Positions 42,857 to 52,871 of a stretch of DNA of 64,000 nucleotides are shown one piece after another. Source of the DNA: Aphrocallistes beatrix (Eukaryota > Porifera > Hexactinellida > Sceptrulophora > Aphrocallistidae); the NCBI GenBank assembly GCA_963281255.1, contig OY725496.1:4007723-4071722 (forward strand), written 5' to 3'. A model generated the notes under the pieces. It was not told the origin of the DNA. It was given only the letters and a program-made list of their open reading frames with translations, and did not search any database. Each line of letters begins with the position of its first letter. Positions within the stretch are counted from its first letter, which is position 1. A program made the translations under genes and the position numbers.

Positions 42857-45715
42857 ATGGCGATGGCAAGAGGAAGCAACCCAGTCTCCATTCTCCACAG
42901 CTTTTATAAACAACCTCAGTTCGAGTTAGTGGCATCAGAAGGACCGAGTCATCAGATGCTCTTCACAGTGAGGGTTGTTGTAGAGGGAAATTCATATCAA
43001 GGAACCTCGAACAGTAAGAAGGGAGCTAAGTATCTAGCTGCCTCGAAAGCCCTGCATGCATTGCATGGCATCAAGCTCAACTTACTACAAGGTAATCTCA
43101 TTTTCTATTTTTATTCCTGATTTTGATAAGCGCGACCTAGCTAGCTTTTTGTTTTGAAATTTAGGAACTACAAGAGCGCTTCGGGCACTACCATAGCACT
43201 TGCATGTCAACCGTTGGAAGCTAGTCTCTGGGCTATTTTTGTAATTGGTTTACTGTATGAATATATTGTAAACACAGATAAACAAATAATGTATCATATA
43301 GATTCGAAAATATTATATTTGAAATCTACAGCCCCAAAAACCCATGTCAACCGTAGCATATTTTTGATTTGTTGACTTTAAGTATCTATTGTAAACAAAA
43401 GTAAACAAATAATTTATCATACAGATCTAAAAATATAATATTCGAAATCTACACCCCTAAAACCCCCTTGTTAACCGTTGGAAGCTAGTCTCTAGCGAAT
43501 TTTTTAAAATTCATCAAATATTATATTTTCGGATCCATATGAGAAATTATTCGTTATCTTTTGTTTACAATATTTATATAAAGGAAAAAAATCCCAAAAT
43601 AGGTTAGATTGAATGATTCCAGGCGTCTGCTGGGCAACTCTGCAGACACGCTGCGCAAGCAAGCGAAGCGCGCTTGTACTTATTATTTGATGTGAAAAAG
43701 TTCTTACCTTTTTAATATACTTAATCAAGTTTAAATACAATCTATAGACAAAGAGAAGCGGACTCTTCCTGATTATACGAGTCAATACCCTCCTGCCAAA
43801 AGAGTGAGCGTTGAGTCAGATTCTTCTGCAGATATTTCTACTCCATCAACACAGAACACACCCACTACGTCTGAACTAAAAAAAGAAAGTATTTCCCAGA
43901 ATACCTATTCCCTCAGCATGCCCACCCCCACAACAAAACATCCGGTCTCTTATCTATTAGAAAACATTGTATGTTTATATTCGAATTGACCAAATCAGTC
44001 GTAATGTAAACCTTATATAATCCTATCTGGAATCTAGCCCAACTCGGCATTCACATTCACCCAGAGCGATGAGATATTCACATGCACCTGTGTTTCCAAA
44101 AACTGGAAATTCACAGGTCGAGCTACCGAGAAGAAGAAGTCTAAAATGCTAGCAGCTAACCACGCGATAATAGCACTGCTGGACACCCACTCCAGCCTCC
44201 TGGAGCTTCCTGTCAAGTACCGGAAACGAGTTAGCGATGTTAAGGAGGAGGAAGACAAGAAAGAGGAGCAGCAATCATTCAGTCGAGATGCAGTTAGCCA
44301 GGTAAGTGCGAGCGTCCATATTCAAACTGGATTCTATCATTGGCTGTTCATTCCTAGGTTCTAGCGGATAGAATAGGGAGTTTGTCCATAGAAAAGCTAC
44401 GAGAACTGCAGTCAGCTTCACATGCCAGAGGAGATGTGCACTCACTGGCAGCTATCGTGATGATGAAGGGGAGTGTCGGAAGCGGACTAGTAGACCCGAG
44501 GGTAGCTGGAGAGGTAGTAGCTCTTGGCACAGGAACGAAATGTATCTCTTCTAAAAGCCTCAGTGATAAGGGAATGGCCGTCAATGACTGTAGGGCCGAG
44601 GTGATAGCTCGGAGGTCTTTCCTGAGGTTTCTCTATTACCATCTTGAAATGGTAGTGAGGGGGAATTCTGAAAGTTCAATATTCATCAAAAAATCAGGTC
44701 AGCGATTAGCAAAGGGTGTACGGATTCTACAAAGTAATAATTCGATAGGCTCATACTATATTGTATGTAGAAACCTCTTTGAATTTCTCGATCAAATCTG
44801 GCATTTCCTTCCACCTATTCCTGAGCTGCATGCCAACAGGAGATGCAAGATTAAATCCTAAACCCAATCTCTACCCCCCTCCACAGTCCCCTCTACCTCT
44901 CAACAGAACGCAGGGCGGACTTAGGGTTTCTATCGACCCGTCAGAAGAGACTGTCCTCACCTCCTCTCTCAGCTCTACACAGCAGACCTGGGAGAATTTG
45001 CAGAAAGGAGAGCCCCTCATGACGATGAGCTGCAGTGATAAGCTCCTCAAATGGAACATGTTAGGAGTACAGGGCAGCTTGATGTCACATTTCATTGAGC
45101 CAGTCTACTTCAAGTCTGTCCTGGTAGCTAGTGACTACTCTCAAGAGAATCTAGGCAGGGCCATACACCACAGGTAGGATTGGTAGCATTGTACGGAGAG
45201 GGATGAGTTTTTAAACAGAGCATTGTGTTGTTAGAATAGCCTCGCTATCTCATTCAGAAATCCCGGACTCCTTCCATGTCAACTATCCAATGATATCCTC
45301 AGTCACGACCAAGATTGTCCCCAGCCCTACAGCTGCCCTGGACAGCCTGACGATGAGCTGGAGCTGGGGGGAAGCTGACACGGAGGTAATAGACACACAG
45401 ACCGGAAAGTGTCTATACCTGCTCCCTTCTGTCCTGAGTAAGCACGCCCTGTTTGAACGGTTCGTCTCCATTTGGATTAAACTACGAGACAAGAAGTACC
45501 TCTACTCGGGGAGTGCCGTAGGTAAGGATAGGGAGGTGGTGAGTGATAAATGCACGTCGATCTCTGAAACTTCATACTTCCAAGCTAAGCAATACTCAGA
45601 GGGATATCAGCAGGCGAAGGAGTTGTTCCTCTCACACTTAAAGTCTACCTGTGGCGTTTGGGTCAATAAACCCAATCAACTCGAGCAGTTTAAATCGAAT
45701 CGATCATTTTTATAA
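42857..45715 (+). CDS. ADAR-family protein with altered zinc site (ADAD/TENR-like)
   Basis: Six exons: 42857-43091, 43748-43968, 44038-44301, 44358-44697, 44771-45173, 45235-45715; about 647 residues. Two double-stranded RNA-binding domains are seen: residues about 6-72 ([31 protein letters not shown]), and a second from about 145 to 215 split by an intron ([20 protein letters not shown]). The deaminase-like domain (about 255-645) has [39 protein letters not shown] and the C-terminal [16 protein letters not shown] segment. In active ADARs the zinc is held by His (HAE) and two cysteines. Here the HAE position reads NDCRAE (Arg319) and the PCG position reads MPTGDAR (Thr376); only the third, Cys441, remains. 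Inosine editing is therefore unlikely, and an RNA-binding role like vertebrate ADAD proteins is the better inference. Intron 1 is filled by repeat family A. Confidence 0.88.
43190..43678. mobile_element. Rearranged repeat family A copy in intron 1 of the ADAR-like gene
   Basis: From 43200 to about 43500 the internal units are in reverse orientation (TGTCAACCGTTGGAAGCTAG), then from about 43515 to 43678 the right end is forward (TCGGATCCATATGAGAAATT ... AAGCGAAGCGCGCTTGTA). The join of opposite orientations shows an inversion or nested insertion. Confidence 0.7.
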
Positions 45716-46090
45716 ATCAAAGTAGATATCCTGGTCTTTCTATTTGATTACGTTCTTGCTTTTTAAATGTACTTTAATTATCTAATTTATCAAAAGTCGT
45801 TTGAAGAATTGTTTGGCTATAGCCAACATTCACTATATCGAAAAGTTGATTCTTTTTCATTTCAATATAGTAAGTTGATTAGTTACTCCTCGCAGTAACG
45901 TACATTATATTATAGTCCTGACTTGAAAGAAAGGTCTCATCCATTCTCAAAATACTACTACATATATGTACAGCAATAAAATGAAGTTAAAATTAGGCAC
46001 AGAATAAGTCTGACCACACAAGTATACACACAGTGTATTTACAGTGAATGTGATGATTTTAGCTAACTGGGTCACACGTGGAATGGTTCG
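45716..46090. other. Intergenic between convergent 3' ends, no gene seen
   Basis: AT-rich spacer. It contains a possible polyadenylation signal AATAAA at about 45974 on the plus strand. Confidence 0.5.
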
Positions 46091-49000
46091 CTACCGCGGG
46101 GGGAGAGCGGGAGGTCCTGACTTCTTAGCTCCTCCTCTAGCCCCTGGGCGAAGTGAGCTCGACTTGTCCGTCCTGGAAGAAGCCATCTTCCTTTTGTTTA
46201 GGGAAGGATTCGGAGCTGAGGAAGGAACAGAGTAAGATGTATTTATTCCTGCGACTGTATGCATTTAATTAAATCCCCACTAAGAGCTCACCTATTACTG
46301 GAGCTGCCTTCGAGGTCAACTGTGAGGTACCGCCACCAATGTTTAAAACTTCAGCTGGGGCCGCGTAGTCATCTTCATTTTCGTCTATCAGCTCCTGACA
46401 GCCACTGTTTCCTACAAAATGAACGCTTAATAGTCCGCATTTCCTAAAGTTAGAATTGCGATAGAGCTCAGAAGCGAATACTACCTTGCTGTCCACAAGC
46501 TTTAGTAAGGAGGTCTCCGTCGGTAGTAACAGGTGTCGCCCTGTGATACTCCACTAACTTAGCGAGAGACCTGTGCACCTGTGGTTCTCCGACCACCACG
46601 TATTTCCCGGAAGGTGTCTGGTCTATCATAAAGTGCTTCACTCGCTGCGCTGCACGCACTGAGAGTGAGTACCCGAACCGCGTTTCGCTTACTCGTAGCA
46701 GGAATGCGCCTATTGGCATGCTAGTGAGCATCATCTCCGATTGTCTCCGTGTGATGATACCATGGAACCAGTCATGGAAGTTACCTGTATTAGGAAATGA
46801 TGTGTAAAATTTAAGATTAAATACATTGGTGCTTGTGTAGGATATTACCATCTTGGTTGATGGCTCCTTTATTCGTCTTCTGAGTCTGTTTGAACCAACG
46901 GACAGAGGCGCCTCTCGAACCTTCTTTTCCGAACTTTTTCTGCAGCACTTTCTTAGCTGCTGGACCGCTAAACGTATCGTCCGAATCATCGTTAGAGTCA
47001 GTTCCAGATTCCGACTCAGTTGGAATGGGACTTGGGAACCTCGCCTGAGGCGGTGGGGTGGGAAGTTTGGATGGGACATGGACTGGGCTAACGACTTTGG
47101 GTTTGACCGTCCAATAATCCTTCGATCTATAATGACATGTGATGTTGACAATATTGCTATGTTAGCTAATAACAAATTATTTCTTCATGAACTTGGCCTG
47201 GAAAGGTTAATCTGAAAGCTGCACCAAATTGACCTGAAATTCCAAAAAATTCTCCCTGTTTCAATACTCAACTAGAATACCTCTGCATATCTTGATCACA
47301 GAGGACCTCCAGTCTATCGTAGGTTTTGTACTGGATCTTCGAAAGTCCGTCAGTGAAATTCCTAACCCGATCTGCCTCCTGTCTAGCTACAGCCATCAGT
47401 TCCTTGACTTTCTTCCTCGCTAGCATCCCTCTGCCAAACTTCTCCATGACTGTAGCAGCCTTGTGCATCTTCTCCATCTGACTAGCCAATCTGTCTAGCA
47501 GCCAGTACTTCATGAACACCTTCGTATGGCCGATCTGCCAGCCGGATTCGCCTGGATACATTACACAATATCGAATAACTTTTTATTTACCGTCTTTCCC
47601 TGAATAGGCGCCCCGGCACCTCCGGAGCACAAAATATTTAAAGCGCCGTATCGGTTGAAAAACAGTCGCATTTGGAAGTGATAAACGATTTCTAATCACT
47701 AAGAGTATTAATGAATACAACTAGCCATAACAAATGGTTTACCTACCTTAAAATGTTCGCATCTTCTTATCTAACCCCCCGGCGCTTATTCAAACTCCGC
47801 TTATTCAGGGAAAGACGGTATAGGTAGTAATCACGTAGTTTTAATGTTTTGTATTTGAGTTTGCGTAATTCAATAAAGAAGGTATTTACTAACCAGACTC
47901 TTGAAGGATTTTCCTCGCGTTCTCTGCTGTCCCTTTCATTTTTAGATCTTTTGCTAATGGTCTGTATTTCACAACAAATTCCTGGAATGTCGGTCGTAAA
48001 GCATAGCCATCTTTTCGAATTCGAGTTGTTTCCAGCATGCCTAGACACGAGTTAGAAATAAACACGCATATCTCTTTTCAATTCCTATACACACAGCACA
48101 ATAATCACAATAGATATCAACTCACCGGTGTACCTGAGCTGAGCTTCCACATACTCCTCTAAGAACACTTCGGACTGTTTCTTATGGTTAGGCTTGATAC
48201 AGCGAACGAAGTGAGGATTAGCAGTGCTCATCTTCTCCATCAGCACCTGGAGCGAAGTCTTGAACTGAGCTCCCAGCGTGGTGGATGGTCTCGCAGCGCC
48301 TATCTTTCCAGCTTTAATTTCTAACATCCGTTTCTTAGACTTTCTCGATTTCCTGGCCCCTCCAATCATGCCCAGGGCGAGTGTACCAGTCCGCGTGAGT
48401 GTCCCTGTGAAGATGGTGGAGATCAGTGTGTTCTCTGACCGCTGCAGCATCTCAACGCAGCCGTTCGGTACCAGATCTTTGTTCTTCTCAAGAAATCCTT
48501 CGCTTTCATACTTGACCTATCCGGATATTAACCGATTAGTCCCGCTTACCAAATACTTATTTTCACTTTGAATCGCACTCACTTGTCCAGCATAGTGATT
48601 GATGGTGAAGCTATCGACTACCGTTCTCTTAGAAGAGACGAAATAAGGCAGCTTCGAGAAATTATCATTCAATTTACCGACGAAAGTCTGATCAGTAGCT
48701 TTGGGGTAGACACACTGCTCGTCTAATAGAGCCAGGACGCCCATGGGTTTCGTTAGGAACATATCGAGCAGAGGTTTGTTGTCTTCAAACTTGATATCAC
48801 GAATATTGATTCCCTCCGATTTGTACTCGTCTAGCTCCATCATGAAGATGTGCTGGTTGAAATAATACTGGAGTTGTTCATTGGCTAGATTGATGCACAT
48901 CTGCTCGAAAGAGTTGTGATCAAAATGCTCGAAACCGAAAATGTCCAATATCCCGATTTCCACCTCATTTCCAGCCAGCCTTGCCGGAGGTGCTAACATT

Positions 49001-50419
49001 GAATTAATTCTGTTCACAATCCATCCGAAAGCTCTCGCATAGATCGACTTTGCAATCGAATCTCGGGCAACGTTTGCTTTCTCTTTATTGAGGTTGCGCT
49101 GAAACTGTTCTCCTGAAGATTAAAAACATGTCACCTTGATATAAACTCGGATATTATTAACACAACTTTGTCAACTCACCTCTTGCAATACTGACAGAGA
49201 TGGTCATCATCTCTGTCAATCGGTCCCCCCTCAGCCCCAGCAGTGAGCAGGCGTTGTTAAGTGCCTCAGAGCAGTCTGCTCGGATAAAAGAAGCGTCATT
49301 GTCATTCTCTTCAAACCGTACATTTCCCAGGTGTAACAGTCCACAGCACACCTTGAAGAGGTTGTCTTGCTCTTCCGCTCCAAACCCGATCAGATCTATC
49401 GAGCTCTCCATTTCGTTAAATACCGCTTTTAAATGTTTCTCGCTGTTTCGAATGCCACTTCCGCCATTTGACAGATAATAGTAATTATCTGGATCTTGCA
49501 GTCTCATCCTACACCATAACATATGTATAATCTAAAGTCAGTACTGCATTTTGTTCCTCGAAATCTGTGACTCACCTCTTCTTGTCTTCTTCATCCAGTC
49601 CGCAAAAGAGAGCATTGAAAATATGAAAACTCTGTTCTCCTGGTGCTTGAGTCACCACCCGGCTCTTCTCTAACAGGTATTCGTTAATCTTAGCTCCAAT
49701 CACTGCTCCTTTTATGAACTTGAGTTGGATGTATTTGCCGAATCTGCTAGAATTGTCATTCATCACAGTTTGTGCGTTACCAAAAGCTTCCAACAAGCCA
49801 TTTACCTAAGTAAACATGTCACAACAAAACAATGATTCAAAGACTGAAAATTTTTGTGGAGTTAGTTTTGTCAGGTCTTGCTTAAAATGTTTCATAGAAC
49901 TAGAAGGTACCTTGACGATTTTCTGTTCCAAGTTAGCGTCACGTAGTGAAGAGTCAATAAATTTCCCTGAACACAGTTCCATGAGATGTGACATTATAAG
50001 CTTTGTTGCTTCAGTCTTTCCAGCTCCTAAAATGAAGTGTCATATTGAATACTCGAATATCTCTAAAGAATGCTAACACGGTGTTTCATGCACCCACCTG
50101 ACTCTCCACTAATAAGACAACACTGATGATTATCTGAATCTAGCATTCTAGAATAGCACGTATCTGCTATGGCGAAAATGTGTGGGGGACATTCTGACTT
50201 GGGTTTGTTCTTGTATTTGGTCTGTTGCTTAGCTGAATAGAGTCCTAAAATGGTCTTAAAAGGGTTGACAGAGACAAGAATGTCTCCTACGTAAGTGTAT
50301 ATGTTATTCTGGTTGTATCTTGTTTGTAACTCTTTCAGGAGTATCTCTTCGTTTAGCTCTGGAAGAGAAGCCAAGTCCTCTACTTTCCCCAATGGGGGTC
50401 TTTCTGATATGTTAGCCAT
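46091..50419 (-). CDS. Class III-like myosin heavy chain with C-terminal SH2 domain
   Basis: Twelve exons with matching phases: 50419-50098, 50026-49911, 49805-49576, 49508-49180, 49112-48583, 48516-48126, 48040-47894, 47551-47281, 47126-46849, 46784-46485, 46411-46292, 46215-46091; about 1052 residues. The motor domain (about 10-720) has the P-loop [12 protein letters not shown] across exons 1-2, switch [13 protein letters not shown], switch [10 protein letters not shown], and the actin-binding CIKPNHKKQ segment. [12 protein letters not shown] and [11 protein letters not shown] are closest to class III motors. There is no N-terminal kinase. One IQ-like motif follows ([20 protein letters not shown]). 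After a Pro/Ser-rich linker comes an SH2 domain (about 872-970): [19 protein letters not shown] with the phosphotyrosine-binding arginine, YSLSVR, HFMIDQ. The tail is short and basic. It should link actin movement to phosphotyrosine sites. Exon phases bridge motor and SH2 without a break, so the fusion looks real. Confidence 0.88.
47588..47820. mobile_element. MITE in intron 7 of the myosin gene
   Basis: Ends TACCGTCTTTCCCTGAATAG and ATTCAGGGAAAGACGGTA are inverted repeats, with GGCGCC / GGCGC just inside. The TA at each end may be the target duplication. Non-coding. Confidence 0.8.
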
Positions 50420-51107
50420 TTAATTAATGTAATTACTCTGAATTATTTAATTTATGAGCTGTGTCTATGCATAGTATCTCTGATTTATAGTGCGTGGTGT
50501 AAGATTACTGATGCATTCACTCTCTTCCAAATCACATTATTTTAATACTACCGCTTTATTCCTCGAATTAACACAGACAGTCTGATTGATCAAGCAATTT
50601 CACATTATTTAAATGATGGAGACACATCTTTCACTGATCCACAGTGCATCTTATCTGATAATGATAAATCAAAAACTAGGTATACGTATCTATCAATATG
50701 TATTGAGTTCCGATTGTATTGCATTTGTACAACATTCCATCGCAGATAAACTTGTGAGACAAAGGTTATTCACAAGTCAATGAGGCCACATATTTTAATT
50801 GCTCTCTGGAAGTTAATTTTTACTCATTGATTCGCCTTCATTTTTATACAATTCCATTTACAATTATCTCCCATATATTTGTAAAGACCTGTTGCCACAA
50901 TAAATAACTCATTTATTACACAGGTCTCTTGGTTTTGATTCTTTTGAATAGGTAGCTAGAAAGACATGGTATTGAGAAGCCTACACACGTATATACTTCC
51001 ATTACATGCAAACAGCTTTTATTGTAGTCCTTTGAATACGGGTATAAAACGAATCGATGTGATCTAACCTCATCTCTCTAGATACGTAGTATTATGTGTA
51101 GAAACAA
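50420..51107. promoter_or_regulatory. Shared divergent upstream region of the myosin and SLC37 genes
   Basis: The myosin gene reads left from 50419 and the transporter reads right from 51108, so about 690 bases hold both promoters. TATAAAA lies at 51043-51049, about 60 bases before the transporter ATG. No clear element was identified for the myosin side. Confidence 0.55.
51043..51049 (+). promoter_or_regulatory. TATA box-like element of the SLC37 gene
   Basis: TATAAAA followed by an ATG 59 bases later; the spacing allows a short leader. Confidence 0.5.
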
Positions 51108-52685
51108 ATGAATACTCCCGGCAGTGCAATCAACTCGGATTATAACAGCATAGAAACAAAAGGCAATGAACGGAATTCTAATGGAAGCAAGAAAAACCTC
51201 CCGATACTTGTCCGACTCCTTGAGAACTTAGTCTGTATCCCGAATAACATTAGTCCAAGCATCAAGCGCGTGTTGTATCTGTCCTCAGTGTGGATAATCA
51301 CATTCATGTGTTACACCATGTTCCACCTCAGTCGCAAACCGACCTCAGTTGTGAAAGGTACACTCAGACCCAAGTGCACCGAGCCGGAAATAGATATAAA
51401 TTCAAATTTTACTAACTTGACCCCTTCCTGTCCCACGGGTTGGGAACCTTTCGACGGTGAAGACGGGAACACTCTCCTGGGGAGTCTAGACTACTCGTTC
51501 CTATTCAGTTATGCGATCGCGATGTTTTTCAGTGGCCACATCGGAGACAGGGTGTCTCTGCGATATTTCCTGACTGTGGGCATGGTGGGTAGCGGCTTGA
51601 TGACCTGCTTGTTTGGGTTGGGATATTTCCTGCAGATCCACATCATCGAGTACTACATCGCAGTACAGATCGCAGGAGGAATCTTCCAGTCGACGGGGTG
51701 GCCTGGAGTCGTGGCTGTGATGAACCACTGGTTCGGGAAAGGCAACAGAGGGCTCATACTGGGGATATGGAATACACACACGAGTCTTGGTAACATTCTA
51801 GGCTCTGTCATTCCCGGGATTTGGGCGGGTAATGCGTGGGGTTGGTCTTTCATATCTGCTGGCTTGATTATTTTCACGGGAGGACTTATCGTATTTCTTG
51901 TTCTCGTTCCAGATCCAATTCTCCTAAACCTCCCCCCTCCCATCCACAACCAGCCGGCAGGAGTAGAACAGGACACTAACGACCTCACCCCCCTCATGCT
52001 CCCTGAAAAAACTCGAGCAGTCGGGTTCTTCAGGGCGTTCCTAATCCCTGGAGTTCTCGAGTACTCCTTCTCTCTCTTCTTCGGCAAGCTAGTCAGCTAC
52101 ACTTTCCTGTTCTGGCTGCCTCTATTCATACAGAATACAAAGATCGGAGGTGTCTCATACAACGCGATGATATCTGCTGACCTCTCTACTGTGTTCGATG
52201 TAGGGGGAATAATAGGCGGGATTCTAGGTGGCATCCTCTCCGACGTTCTCAAAACCAGATCGGCTGTCTGTGTGACGATGTACTACCTGGCCATTCCGTG
52301 TCTCTTTCTGTATTTCCATTTCGGAACAATCAATCTCGCGCTTAACATTGCTCTCATGTGTGCCTGCGGTATTCTGGTCAACGGGCCCTATGGTCTCATC
52401 ACCACTGCAGTCACGGCAGACCTAGGCACTCACGAGTCTCTGCAAGACAACACTAATGCCAAAGCCACCGTCACTGCGATCATAGACGGCACAGGTTCCA
52501 TCGGAGCTGCGCTGGGTCCTCTGTTGGCTGGGTGGGTGTCAAGCTACGGCTGGAACTACGTCTTCTACATCCAAATGTGCTCTTGCTTCTTAGCAGCTCT
52601 GTTGCTAAGCCGACTCGTACTGAAAGATATTTTAGAATTTTATCGTAGTTTTTTGGAGAAATTTTTTAAACGATATAATTCTTAA
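51108..52685 (+). CDS. SLC37A1/2-like: SLC37 family sugar-phosphate/phosphate exchanger
   Basis: A single frame of 525 residues with about twelve hydrophobic segments, the major facilitator layout. SLC37 proteins exchange glucose-6-phosphate for phosphate across the ER membrane. After a polar N-terminus of about 55 residues, the first helix runs into CYTMFHLSRKPTSVVKG, a family signature. A lumenal loop of about 50 residues rich in Asn and Cys follows, as in SLC37A1 and A2. Then come FSGHIGDRVSLRYFLTVGM, GGIFQSTGWPGVVAVMNHWF and GIWNTHTSLGNILGS, all typical of SLC37. The second half keeps GGIIGGILGGILSD and NGPYGLITTAVTADLG. The loop length favours A1/A2 over A4. There is no intron. The start ATG lies just after an AG that could be a leader acceptor. 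Confidence 0.9.
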   Translation: MNTPGSAINSDYNSIETKGNERNSNGSKKNLPILVRLLENLVCIPNNISPSIKRVLYLSSVWIITFMCYTMFHLSRKPTSVVKGTLRPKCTEPEIDINSNFTNLTPSCPTGWEPFDGEDGNTLLGSLDYSFLFSYAIAMFFSGHIGDRVSLRYFLTVGMVGSGLMTCLFGLGYFLQIHIIEYYIAVQIAGGIFQSTGWPGVVAVMNHWFGKGNRGLILGIWNTHTSLGNILGSVIPGIWAGNAWGWSFISAGLIIFTGGLIVFLVLVPDPILLNLPPPIHNQPAGVEQDTNDLTPLMLPEKTRAVGFFRAFLIPGVLEYSFSLFFGKLVSYTFLFWLPLFIQNTKIGGVSYNAMISADLSTVFDVGGIIGGILGGILSDVLKTRSAVCVTMYYLAIPCLFLYFHFGTINLALNIALMCACGILVNGPYGLITTAVTADLGTHESLQDNTNAKATVTAIIDGTGSIGAALGPLLAGWVSSYGWNYVFYIQMCSCFLAALLLSRLVLKDILEFYRSFLEKFFKRYNS

Positions 52686-52871
52686 TAATGCTTTATAACG
52701 ATTGTATGTATTTATTATTGATGTTAGAAATATTTTTTCATGTCATATTATTTTGTAAATTAAAAAATTTGTCTACTGAACCCCTCTGGCTACTGCTCTA
52801 ATATGATCAAATTGACAAATATATTCAGTTAGATTAGATATGTGATTTTATGCTTTACTTGATCAAGAAAA

